Assembly (NCBI RefSeq): GCF_015689175.1
Contig: NZ_CP065047.1
Span: 4,526,001-4,590,000 of the forward strand
Length of the DNA: 64,000 bases
Direction: 5' to 3'
DNA from: Mycobacterium kubicae
GTDB taxonomy: Bacteria; Actinomycetota; Actinomycetes; Mycobacteriales; Mycobacteriaceae
This document shows, in pieces, positions 36,227-44,124 of the stretch. The notes below the pieces were generated by a model. That model had not been told where the DNA came from, searched no databases, and saw nothing but the letters and a program-made list of their open reading frames with translations. A program made the position numbers and the translations under genes. Each line of letters opens with the position of its first letter. Positions within the stretch are counted from its first letter, which is position 1.

Positions 36227-36546
36227 GGCTGCCGCAACCGAAGATCGACACTTCGACTTGTCGGGCTGATCGCTGTCACGTTCGCGATGCCTTCCTCGAG
36301 CAGGGCGGCCAATTCGTTACATCATGAGCCCTCACCGGCGCTTCTCAGGTGGCATTTGCGCCGTTTCTGAGGTTATCAGTCCGTAGACGATGTGCAGCAC
36401 TTCCACGCTCAAGCTCAAGAGTGGGATGTGACGATACTCTCGTTTAGCTTCCAGCATGGTGCACATGCCAAAAGTATGTAATACTCCTCTTCGTGTGATT
36501 GGCAGTTTGTACGTGATCGTCGTCTGTCGGGTCTAGGGGGAAGCAC
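36227..36546. other. Divergent regulatory region between TetR copy 2 and PE
   Basis: No gene is seen. The right half is AT-rich relative to the genome. A perfect AGTAT-GTA-ATACT inverted repeat at 36473-36485 lies about 60 bases before the PE start and could be an operator or part of a promoter. The PE ribosome binding site (GGGGGAAG) sits at the right end. Confidence 0.5.
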
Positions 36547-36846
36547 ATGTCGTTCGTGACTGCACAACCGGAGGTGCTCGCCGCCTCGGCCAACACCTTG
36601 CAGGGCATCGGCTGCAACGTCGAGGCGGGAAACGCCGCCGCGGCAGTTCCCACCACCGCCCTGGCGCCCGCCGCAGCGGACGAAGTGTCCGCACTGACCG
36701 CCATGCAGTTCGCTGCCCACGGCCAGATGTATGCGGCGGTGAGCGCCCAAGCAGCGGCGATTCACCAGATGTTCGTCGACGTCATGCGGGTCAGCGCCGG
36801 GTCCTACGCCGCCACCGAAGCGGCCAACGCCGCAGGGGCGATGTAA
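36547..36846 (+). CDS. PE family protein
   Basis: A 99-residue PE protein made of the PE domain alone. It begins MSFVTAQPEVLAASANTLQG and carries the Pro-Glu at positions 8-9; two helices of the PE hairpin fill the remainder. PE proteins pair with PPE partners and are exported by type VII (ESX) systems, with the YxxxD/E-type signal normally near the C-terminus (here SYAATEAANAAGAM). A PPE gene follows 30 bases downstream, so the pair is probably co-expressed and co-secreted. No ESX apparatus is nearby. Confidence 0.95.
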   Translation: MSFVTAQPEVLAASANTLQGIGCNVEAGNAAAAVPTTALAPAAADEVSALTAMQFAAHGQMYAAVSAQAAAIHQMFVDVMRVSAGSYAATEAANAAGAM

Positions 36847-36876
36847 CGGCGACCGAGGCGACGGGGGGCTGGAACC

Positions 36877-38046
36877 ATGGATTTTGGGGCGTTACCACCG
36901 GAGATCAACTCGGCGCGGATGTACACCGGCGCGGGCGCAGAACCGTTGCTGACCGCGTCGGCGGCCTGGGATGAGTTGGCCACCGAATTGCACGCAGCGG
37001 CCTCGGCGTATTCGTCGGCGATCGCCAGCTTGACCAGCGGGCCCTGGCTCGGGTCGGCCGCGATCTCCGCAGCGGCGGCGGCCACGCCGTATGCCGCGTG
37101 GATGAGGGCGACGGCCGAACAGGCCGAGCAGGCCGCCGCCCAGGCCAAGGCCGCGGTGGCGGCATACGAGACCGCCTACGCCGCGACCGTGCCACCGCTG
37201 GTCGTCACGGCCAACCGGACCTTGCTGTCATTGCTGGTCGCAACCAACTTCTTCGGTCAGAACTCCCCGGCCATCGCCGCCACCGAAGCCCATTACAGCG
37301 AGATGTGGGCCCAGGACGCCGCCGCCATGTTCGGCTACGCCGGCAGCTCTTCGGCGGCGTCGACGCTGACGCCGTTCGAGGCTCCGCCGCAGGTCACCGA
37401 ACCGGCGGCGGTGGCCGCTCAAGCCACCGCGGTCTCCGAAGCGACGGGTGAATCGGGGGCGACGCAAACCACGCTGGCATCGCTGGTCAACTCGGTGCCC
37501 ACGGCCCTGCAGAACATGGCTACGCCGACGGCCGCCAGCGCCAGCCCGCTGCCCTCCGGGCTGGGCACGCTGCCCACCGGCTCCACCACCGACATGGCGA
37601 ACCTGATCATGTTGAGCACCACGCCGATCTATGGGCTGTCCGGATTGCTCAGCATCGCCCAGAGCCTGCAGGGTATGGCCAGCACCGCAGCCCAGCAGGT
37701 GACGGCAGACGTGGCCGGTGTGGCCGCAGACGCGGCCGGAGCCGCCGAAGCCGCGACCGAAGGACTCGGCGGCGGGGTGTTGAGCAGCCTGGGACAAGCC
37801 GCCCGGCTCGGCTCACTGTCCGTGCCTGCTACCTGGACCAGCGTGATCCCGACCTCGCACTTCGGCGCCCTCAGCTCGGCGCTGCCCGGCGGCAGTCTCA
37901 ACGGCGGCGTGGGAACCGTGCCGCCAAGTCTGCTGGGCGGGCTGCCGCGCACGGCCGCAGCGTCCGGACCTGCGCCCGGTCCGCGGTACGGCCTGGTGCC
38001 GACGGTGATGGCTCAGCCGCCGTCGGCCGGCTACGGGGACTTCTAA
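36877..38046 (+). CDS. PPE family protein, SVP subfamily
   Basis: A 389-residue PPE protein. The N-terminal PPE domain of about 180 residues begins [20 protein letters not shown] and includes the WxG turn (GPWLGSAA). The C-terminal part is Ala/Ser/Gly-rich and contains [11 protein letters not shown], the GxxSVPxxW hallmark of the PPE-SVP subfamily, near residue 315, ending in [10 protein letters not shown]. It pairs with the upstream PE gene and is expected to be an ESX-5-type substrate. The subfamily points to a slow-growing mycobacterium. Confidence 0.95.
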   Translation: MDFGALPPEINSARMYTGAGAEPLLTASAAWDELATELHAAASAYSSAIASLTSGPWLGSAAISAAAAATPYAAWMRATAEQAEQAAAQAKAAVAAYETAYAATVPPLVVTANRTLLSLLVATNFFGQNSPAIAATEAHYSEMWAQDAAAMFGYAGSSSAASTLTPFEAPPQVTEPAAVAAQATAVSEATGESGATQTTLASLVNSVPTALQNMATPTAASASPLPSGLGTLPTGSTTDMANLIMLSTTPIYGLSGLLSIAQSLQGMASTAAQQVTADVAGVAADAAGAAEAATEGLGGGVLSSLGQAARLGSLSVPATWTSVIPTSHFGALSSALPGGSLNGGVGTVPPSLLGGLPRTAAASGPAPGPRYGLVPTVMAQPPSAGYGDF

Positions 38047-38081
38047 GCGCCTACCGGAAGCGACGAAGGGGGATCCGTGGC

Positions 38082-38222
38082 ATGACGCAACATACCAATC
38101 GTTATAGCAGAACGTTTGATTCATTCAGTAAGTACGCTTTATTGCCGATAGAAGGGGAACCGATTATGGAGGGGTTGCGCACGACAGGCTCAGCCCGGGC
38201 TTCGAGGGGTGCCCGGTCATGA
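38082..38222 (+). CDS. Candidate 46-residue leader protein at head of polysaccharide operon
   Basis: ATG at 38082, 8 bases after GAAGGGGG, opens a 46-codon frame ending at TGA 38220-38222. The stop overlaps the nucleotidyltransferase ATG by ATGA, the same coupling used throughout the operon. The N-terminal part reads MTQHTNRYSRTFDSFSKYAL. An internal ATG at 38166 behind AGAAGGGGA would give an 18-residue form. The first 87 bases are only about 40% G+C by hand count, far below the neighbours. I recognise no family. It may be a true small protein, a leader peptide, or just AT-rich promoter DNA. Confidence 0.45.
   Translation: MTQHTNRYSRTFDSFSKYALLPIEGEPIMEGLRTTGSARASRGARS
38116..38145 (+). promoter_or_regulatory. 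Possible promoter of polysaccharide operon
   Basis: TTGATT (38116-38121), an 18-base spacer and TATTGC (38140-38145) lie in the AT-rich stretch. The match is weak. If used, translation would begin at the 38166 ATG or at 38219. Confidence 0.3.
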
Positions 38223-39016
38223 AGGTCGTACTCTTCTGCGGCGGCTACGGCATGCGAATGCGCAGCGCGGATGGGGACCTGGTGCCCAAGCCGCTGCAAA
38301 TGGTCGGGCCCCGGCCGCTGCTGTGGCACGTCATGCGGTACTACGCCCACTACGGGCACACCGAGTTCATCCTGTGCCTGGGTTATGGCCAGGGGATGAT
38401 CAAGGACTTCTTCCTCAACTATCGGGAGACGGAGTCGAACAACTTCGTCATGCGCGGCGGTCACGTCGAGTTACTCGACTCGGACATGTCGGAGTGGACC
38501 ATCACTTTCGTCGACACCGGCTTGGAGTCACCGATCGGCGAACGGCTGCGGCGGGTGCGCAACCACCTGGGCGACGACCCGTACTTCCTGGCCAACTATG
38601 CCGACGTGCTGACCGACGCGCCCCTGGACACGATGATCGAGCGGTTCCACGCTCAGGGCGCCGCGGCGTCCATGCTCGTCGTGCCACCGCAGTCGTCATT
38701 TCACTGCGTCGATGTCAGCACCGGCGGTGACATCAAGGAGATCGCGCCGATCGCCAAGTTCCCGATCTGGGTGAACGGTGGCTACTTCGTGCTCAGCCAG
38801 GAAGTCATCGACCTGATTCCCGAAAACGGTGACCTGGTGGGCGATGCCTGCATGACGCTGGCCGGAACCGGGCGCCTGCTGGGCTACGAACACGACGGCT
38901 TCTGGAAACCGGCCGACACCTTCAAGGAACGCGCCGAACTCGACGCCGACTACAACCGGGGCATCCGTCCCTGGGCGGTCTGGGAGACGGCTCAAGCCAC
39001 GGGTCGGTCGGCATGA
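38219..39016 (+). CDS. Glucose-1-phosphate nucleotidyltransferase (RfbF/RmlA-like)
   Basis: A 265-residue sugar-1-phosphate nucleotidyltransferase nearest in feel to glucose-1-phosphate cytidylyl/thymidylyl transferases. The N-terminal signature is VLFCGGYGMRMRS followed by VPKPLQMVG; the usual GxGTR is GYGMR here. Further landmarks are LLWHVMRYYAHYGHTEFILC, a metal Asp in LANYADVLTD, WVNGGYFVLS and GFWKPADTFKE. It would activate a hexose as an NDP-sugar, the first step toward a deoxy or branched sugar. It overlaps the PIG-L gene by ATGA, a pairing often seen in such clusters. Confidence 0.85.
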   Translation: MKVVLFCGGYGMRMRSADGDLVPKPLQMVGPRPLLWHVMRYYAHYGHTEFILCLGYGQGMIKDFFLNYRETESNNFVMRGGHVELLDSDMSEWTITFVDTGLESPIGERLRRVRNHLGDDPYFLANYADVLTDAPLDTMIERFHAQGAAASMLVVPPQSSFHCVDVSTGGDIKEIAPIAKFPIWVNGGYFVLSQEVIDLIPENGDLVGDACMTLAGTGRLLGYEHDGFWKPADTFKERAELDADYNRGIRPWAVWETAQATGRSA

Positions 39017-39684
39017 TGGAGTTCGCGTCCCGCATCGATTCGGTTGCGGCCATCGGTGCCCATTGTGACGACATCCTCATCGGTGCCGGCGCCATGTTGA
39101 TGGAGATGGCCCGGAGCAATCCGAATCTTGTTGTGCACGCGCTGGTCTTGACCGGCGCCGGCAGCGAGCGGGAACCCGAGGAGAAGAACGCGTTCGCCAC
39201 GTTCCTGCCCCGCACCGACGTTCGGCTCACGGTCGCCGACCTGCCTGATAGCCGCCTGCCCGAGCACTGGGGAGCGGTGAAGCAACGACTCGCCGCGTTC
39301 CGTCGCGAGTGCGAGCCGGGTTTGGTGCTCGGTCCCCAGCGCAACGACTACCACCAGGATCACCGCCTGATCGCCGAGCTCATTCCGACCGAGTTCCGTG
39401 CGCACCTCGTCCTGGGTTACGAAATCCTCAAGTGGGAGTCCGACCTACCCAATACTTCTGTCTACGTGCCGGTTTCGAAGGAAGCGGCATACCGCAAGGC
39501 CAGACTGCTGGGCCAGTGCTATCCCTCCCAGGCGGGACGGGACTGGTTCGACGAGGAATCTTTCCTCGGCCTGATGCGGGTGCGAGGGGTGCAAAGCCGC
39601 GCCCACTACGCCGAGGCATTTGTTTTGGAGAAAGCAGTGCTTGACCCCTTCTCCGCGCGGGGCCGCTGGAGAGGATCGGTATGA
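39013..39684 (+). CDS. PIG-L/LmbE family deacetylase
   Basis: A 223-residue zinc-dependent deacetylase-like protein of the PIG-L/LmbE family. The first metal motif is AAIGAHCDDILIGAG (AHxDD) and the second is NDYHQDHRL (HxxDH). Members remove N-acetyl groups from GlcNAc-type sugars on lipids, small thiols or polysaccharide precursors. ATGs at 39013 and 39016 are both possible; the first overlaps the upstream stop. It overlaps the epimerase gene by ATGA. It likely edits a sugar unit of the polymer; the substrate is not deducible. Confidence 0.88.
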   Translation: MMEFASRIDSVAAIGAHCDDILIGAGAMLMEMARSNPNLVVHALVLTGAGSEREPEEKNAFATFLPRTDVRLTVADLPDSRLPEHWGAVKQRLAAFRRECEPGLVLGPQRNDYHQDHRLIAELIPTEFRAHLVLGYEILKWESDLPNTSVYVPVSKEAAYRKARLLGQCYPSQAGRDWFDEESFLGLMRVRGVQSRAHYAEAFVLEKAVLDPFSARGRWRGSV

Positions 39685-40241
39685 AGTACACACCCACCAA
39701 CATCGCCGGCGTGACGATCATCGACATCGAACCGCACCGGGACCACCGCGGCTTCTTCTCCCGCATCTTCTGCGCCGACGAATTCAGCGAGCGCGGACTG
39801 ATCTCTGATGTGTCGCAGACCAGTATCTGCATGAACCACACGCGGGGCACGGTGCGCGGTCTACACCGGCAACTTCCGCCGCATGCGGAGGCCAAGTTGG
39901 TGCGCTGCATCCGCGGCGCGATCGCCGACGTCGCCGTCGATGTCCGCCCGGAGTCACCCACCTACGGCAAGCATGTGATGGTGGAACTGAGTGCGGAGAA
40001 CCACCGCGGATTGTTCATCCCTCCCTACATCGCGCACGGGTTTCAGACCCTGACCGACGACACCGAGGTGCTGTATCAGATCAGCGGTCCCTACGTTCCG
40101 GACAGTGAGCAGAACTTCCGTTGGAACGAACCGGAATTCGGCATCGCCTGGCCGCTACCGGTCACGGTCATCTCGGAGAAGGACGCCAGCTGGCCGCTGT
40201 TGGATTCGGGCTTGACCGCAGCCGAAAGCGCCCAGCCATGA
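39681..40241 (+). CDS. dTDP-4-dehydrorhamnose 3,5-epimerase-like protein
   Basis: A 186-residue cupin of the RmlC family, acting on 4-keto-6-deoxy NDP-hexoses. The start resembles RmlC (GVTIIDIEPHRDHRGFFSRI). The active-site His is in TVRGLHRQLPPHAEAKLVRC, the Asp partner in GAIADVAVDVRPES, and the Tyr region in LYQISGPYVPD. The housekeeping rhamnose enzyme RmlC of mycobacteria is encoded elsewhere, so this is a pathway-specific paralogue. It probably works with the nucleotidyltransferase and the C-methyltransferases on a modified sugar. A 35-base gap follows. Confidence 0.88.
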   Translation: MKYTPTNIAGVTIIDIEPHRDHRGFFSRIFCADEFSERGLISDVSQTSICMNHTRGTVRGLHRQLPPHAEAKLVRCIRGAIADVAVDVRPESPTYGKHVMVELSAENHRGLFIPPYIAHGFQTLTDDTEVLYQISGPYVPDSEQNFRWNEPEFGIAWPLPVTVISEKDASWPLLDSGLTAAESAQP

Positions 40242-40276
40242 GCCGCCCGCGCGAGAAGCGCACGGGGTAGGTCGAA

Positions 40277-41119
40277 ATGACCCAGCACACGGTACCCACC
40301 AGCGCGGTGCGCATGGTCGTCAGTGGGAGCATCGTCGAACGCTGCGAAACCGACGAAGTGCTGTCGATCATCGAATCCCGGCTGGCGACACAGTCTTCGC
40401 ACGGATTGGCCGTCGGTTCGGTGAACCTCGACCACCTGCATCATTTCCGGTCGGTGAGCGCGGCGCCGAACGGCCAGTTGGAGTGGCTGTTGCTGGCCGA
40501 CGGCATGCCCATCGCCTGGCGGGGCCAGCTGTTGACGGCCAAGCCCTGGCCCCGGGTCACCGGTGCCGACCTGCTGCCGGCCGTCTTGGCGCTGGCCGAA
40601 CAGCGCGGTTATCGGGTCGGTTTCCTGGGCGGCAGCGTCGAGACTCACGCGTTGCTCAGTACCGAACTGCCACACCGCTTTCCCGCGCTGGTGGTCTCCG
40701 GGATGTGGGCGCCGAGTCCATCGGACCTGGAATCGCGTGCTGATACCCTCGTCTCGGCGATCCGCGCCGCGCACACCGACGTCCTCATCGTCAGTCTCGG
40801 CAAGCCACGCCAGGAGCAGTGGGTCGACCAGCACGGATACGCGACGGGCGCGCAGGTGTTCCTGCCCTGTGGCGGCGCGATCGACTTCCTGGCGGGCAAG
40901 ACGCGCCGCGCGCCTCAGTGGATGCAGCGCGTTGGGCTGGAATGGCTCTACCGCCTGACGCACGAGCCGCGGCGCCTGGCCCGCCGGTACCTGGTGCAGG
41001 GTCCGGTGGCATTCTTGCGTGCCGGTCGCGCCCAACTGATCTGTTATCCGGGCGTCTACTACGCCGGCACCGCGCGGGGTCACCTCGAAACTTCCGGTGC
41101 TGCGGGGCGGCCGGCATGA
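40277..41119 (+). CDS. WecG/TagA/CpsF family glycosyltransferase
   Basis: A 280-residue GT26 enzyme. These transfer ManNAc(A) or a related sugar as the second sugar onto an undecaprenyl- or decaprenyl-linked primer. Family motifs are VGSVNLDHLHHF near residue 50, RVTGADLLPAVLALAEQRG, RVGFLGGS, and the C-terminal VSLGKPRQEQW with GGAIDFLAGKTRRAPQWMQ and GLEWLYRLTHEPRRLARRY. It overlaps the WbaP-type transferase gene by ATGA, consistent with acting right after it. Confidence 0.92.
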   Translation: MTQHTVPTSAVRMVVSGSIVERCETDEVLSIIESRLATQSSHGLAVGSVNLDHLHHFRSVSAAPNGQLEWLLLADGMPIAWRGQLLTAKPWPRVTGADLLPAVLALAEQRGYRVGFLGGSVETHALLSTELPHRFPALVVSGMWAPSPSDLESRADTLVSAIRAAHTDVLIVSLGKPRQEQWVDQHGYATGAQVFLPCGGAIDFLAGKTRRAPQWMQRVGLEWLYRLTHEPRRLARRYLVQGPVAFLRAGRAQLICYPGVYYAGTARGHLETSGAAGRPA

Positions 41120-42645
41120 CGACCACACTTCGCGCCGAAGACGGTACACCGCAGGGCCCGCAGAGTGGGCCGATGGTGCTTACCCCGCATCCGCCGGGGA
41201 TACCGCAGCTCAACGTCAATTCCCGTTGGCAGCAACGGTACTCGCGGCGCTTACTGCTCACCGATTCGGTGATCGTGTGTGCTGCGGTGACGCTGGCGCA
41301 ATACGTCCGATTCGGTGACGAGCCGACCACGTCGGGATACCCGGGTCCGGTCATGACGCTGTTCTCGTGTCTGTTTGCGCTGCTGTGGCTTTCGTCGATC
41401 TCGATTTTCCACACCCGATCGACGCGCATCATCGGCACCGGCATCGACGAGTACCGGCGCATCGCCAGCGCCTCCTTTTCCACCTTCGGGGTCATCGCGA
41501 TGGTCACCCTGCTCGCCAAGATCGACTTGGCCCGCGGCTATCTGGCGGTGGCACTGCCCGTCGGCACCTGCGGTTTGCTGGTCAGCCGCCACTTGTGGCG
41601 CAAGCAGGTGTGGCGGATGCGTGCTCGCGGCCAATACCAGACCATGGTGTTGGCGGTCGGTGACCGGCGCGGAGTCTCCAATCTCGCCCAGGAACTCATC
41701 CGCAACCCGAAGGACGGCTACGTCGTCGTCGCCGTCTGCATTCCCGGGTACGGCCCGCCTCGCGGCGAAATACTTACCGTGGCAGGACAAGACATCCCCA
41801 TCCTGGGTGACGAGAACGCGGCGGTAGCCGCGATTGCAGCGTGTGGCGCCGACACCGTGGCGGTCACCCGCAGCGAGCACTTCGGGGTGCAGGACATCCG
41901 AGGGCTGATGTGGCAGCTCGAGACGATGGATGTCGATCTGGTGGTGTCCCCCGGCGTCATGGATGTCGCCGGCGCCCGGCTGACCGTGCGCCCCATCGCC
42001 GGATTTCCGCTGTTGCATGTCGAAAAACCGCAATACGAAGGGGCGCAACGCTTTCAGAAGCGGGCCTTCGACTTCTGTTTTGCGCTGGCCGCGCTCGTCC
42101 TGACGTCCCCGCTGCTGCTGGCCGCCGCCCTGTGGATCAAGCTGACCAGCAAAGGCCCGGTGTTCTACCGCGCCGAACGCATCGGCCTGGACGGCGAGCC
42201 CTTCACCATGCTCAAGTTCCGGACCATGGTGGTCGGCGCAGATCAGCAGGTCGACCGGCTGCTGCCGCTCAATCAGGGCGCCGGCGGCATGCTGTTCAAG
42301 ATTCACCGGGATCCGCGGGTGACACCCGTCGGCAGAATACTGCGCCGGTTCAGCGTCGACGAGTTGCCGCAATTCATCAACGTCTTGAAGCGGGACATGA
42401 GCGTCGTCGGGCCCCGGCCGCCGTTGCGGCGGGAAGTGGAGAACTACGACGGTGAGGTGAAGCGGCGGTTGTTGGTGAAGCCGGGCATCACCGGGTTGTG
42501 GCAAGTCAGCGGGCGCTCGGACCTGTCCTGGGAGGACTCGGTGCGGCTCGATCTGTCCTACGTCGACAACTGGTCGATGGCAGGGGATTTGGTGATCATC
42601 GCCCGCACGCTGAAGGCGGTTTTGGCCAGCGACGGGGCATATTAG
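41116..42645 (+). CDS. WbaP/WcaJ-type polyprenyl-phosphate sugar-1-phosphate transferase
   Basis: A 509-residue initiating phosphoglycosyltransferase that loads the first sugar-1-phosphate onto a polyprenyl phosphate at the inner membrane face. The N-terminal half has about four membrane segments and a CoA-binding-like domain (MVLAVGDRRGVSNLAQEL). The catalytic C-terminal bacterial sugar transferase domain shows KRAFDFCFALAALVLTSP, FYRAERIGLDGEPFTMLKFR, DELPQFINVLKRDMSVVGPR and GITGLWQVSGRSDLSWEDSV. ATG 41116 overlaps the upstream stop. It is the committing enzyme of a lipid-linked polysaccharide pathway. Confidence 0.95.
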   Translation: MTTTLRAEDGTPQGPQSGPMVLTPHPPGIPQLNVNSRWQQRYSRRLLLTDSVIVCAAVTLAQYVRFGDEPTTSGYPGPVMTLFSCLFALLWLSSISIFHTRSTRIIGTGIDEYRRIASASFSTFGVIAMVTLLAKIDLARGYLAVALPVGTCGLLVSRHLWRKQVWRMRARGQYQTMVLAVGDRRGVSNLAQELIRNPKDGYVVVAVCIPGYGPPRGEILTVAGQDIPILGDENAAVAAIAACGADTVAVTRSEHFGVQDIRGLMWQLETMDVDLVVSPGVMDVAGARLTVRPIAGFPLLHVEKPQYEGAQRFQKRAFDFCFALAALVLTSPLLLAAALWIKLTSKGPVFYRAERIGLDGEPFTMLKFRTMVVGADQQVDRLLPLNQGAGGMLFKIHRDPRVTPVGRILRRFSVDELPQFINVLKRDMSVVGPRPPLRREVENYDGEVKRRLLVKPGITGLWQVSGRSDLSWEDSVRLDLSYVDNWSMAGDLVIIARTLKAVLASDGAY

Positions 42646-44124
42646 ATGACCGGGATCACCGAACCCACGGCCGCGACGGGCCCGGTCGACTCGCCGTCGG
42701 TGCCGCAGTCCCGCATCGCGCACGCGTTCTCGGTGCAATTGCTCTGCCGGGCAGTGGGAATGCTCGCCTCGGTGGTCGCGGTCGCGATGACGGCCCGCTA
42801 TCTGGGCCCGGGACGCTACGGCCAGTTGTCCATCGCGGCCGCCTTCATCGGAATGTGGGCCAGCCTCTCCGACCTGGGTTTGAGTTCGGTGATCGTGCGC
42901 CGGGTCACGTCCGGGACGGGGCAGATCGAGCGCCTGGTCCGCGTCAATAGCGGCCTGTCCCTGATGTACTGCGTTCCGCTGGTGACCGCCGCCGCGGTTT
43001 CCGGGCTGCTCGTCTACCGGGACGCCGACATTCGGGTGATGTTGGTGGTTTTGTCGGGTCAACTGCTCATGCTGACCATGGCGACGCGGTTTGAGCCGGT
43101 GTTCTTGTCCACCGTCCGATTCACCGCGGTAGCCGTGTCCGACGTCGCCGGCCGCGTCGGGTCGCTGGCCATGATCAGCTGGCTGGTAGCAACGGAAGCC
43201 GACGTCATCTGGTTCGCGGTGGCACAACTTATTCCACCGGCCCTGCAACTGGTGATTCAAGGCACCGCTGCGGCGCGACACATCTCGCTGCGGCCGGTAT
43301 TCGCGCCGCGCGAAGCGCTTGATCTGCTCCGGGAAAGCCTGCCGCTGGCGGGCGCGGCGGTGGTCGGGATCCTGTACTGGCGGGCAGACGAAGTGATCCT
43401 GTCCCTGCTGAGCACCCATTCCGAGGTCGGCGTCTACGGTTTGGCCTACACCATCGCGTTCAACACCGAGGCGCTGTCGGTGTTCTTCCTCCGGTCCACC
43501 TTGTCCACGGCGACCACGTTGTTCTCCCGGGACACAACGGCTTTCGTCGCGTTCCTGCGCCGCTGCGTCGAACTGATGTATTTCCTCGCTGTTCCCATCG
43601 CCGTCATCGGGGTACTGCTGGCCGGCCCGCTGATCGAATTGTTCGGTGACCAGGATTTCGTCGGTCGCGGCGCGCCCACATTGGGTCTGCTGTTCGTCGC
43701 CGCGGCACTGCGCTTCGTCACCGCAACCCTGGGGCAGGGCTTGTTCGCGTGTGGTCAGCAGCGGTTCTTCTTCCAGCTGTTCGTGGTGACACTGGGGGTC
43801 AACGTCGCGCTGAACCTGTTGCTGGACAGCAAGTTCGGTGCTGTCGGAGCCGGTATCACCTTGGTGGGCACCGAACTGCTGGGCATGGTGTTCGCCAGCT
43901 GGCGGCTGCGGCAGCAATGTGACTACCGGACACCGGTGAAGTTCGTGGTGCGGACGCTGGTGCCCACGGCAGTCAGTGTCGCGGTGACCCTCCTGCTGCC
44001 TGGTCACCAGGTGGTCTTGACCTTGGGCGCCGCCGCTTGCGCCTACCTGATCACCAATCTGGCGGTGGGGCCGGTCAAGTGGTCGACGTTGACGTCTCTT
44101 TTCGGCAGGCAGGTGACGGCATGA
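42646..44124 (+). CDS. Wzx-type polysaccharide flippase
   Basis: A 492-residue polytopic membrane protein of the polysaccharide transporter (MOP/Wzx) superfamily, with about 12-14 hydrophobic segments. The N-terminal GMLASVVAVAMTARYLGPGR, followed by YGQLSIAAAF, is characteristic of the family. It should flip polyprenyl-linked repeat units across the membrane. The start ATG directly follows the WbaP-type stop, and its end overlaps the GT2-GT4 gene by ATGA. The very long minus-strand frame opposite it is a shadow. Confidence 0.92.
   Translation: MTGITEPTAATGPVDSPSVPQSRIAHAFSVQLLCRAVGMLASVVAVAMTARYLGPGRYGQLSIAAAFIGMWASLSDLGLSSVIVRRVTSGTGQIERLVRVNSGLSLMYCVPLVTAAAVSGLLVYRDADIRVMLVVLSGQLLMLTMATRFEPVFLSTVRFTAVAVSDVAGRVGSLAMISWLVATEADVIWFAVAQLIPPALQLVIQGTAAARHISLRPVFAPREALDLLRESLPLAGAAVVGILYWRADEVILSLLSTHSEVGVYGLAYTIAFNTEALSVFFLRSTLSTATTLFSRDTTAFVAFLRRCVELMYFLAVPIAVIGVLLAGPLIELFGDQDFVGRGAPTLGLLFVAAALRFVTATLGQGLFACGQQRFFFQLFVVTLGVNVALNLLLDSKFGAVGAGITLVGTELLGMVFASWRLRQQCDYRTPVKFVVRTLVPTAVSVAVTLLLPGHQVVLTLGAAACAYLITNLAVGPVKWSTLTSLFGRQVTA

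Noticed and set aside
36547..38046. The PE/PPE pair as part of an ESX locus
   Set aside because: No EccB/C/D/E, EspG or Esx genes are nearby. It is an isolated pair.
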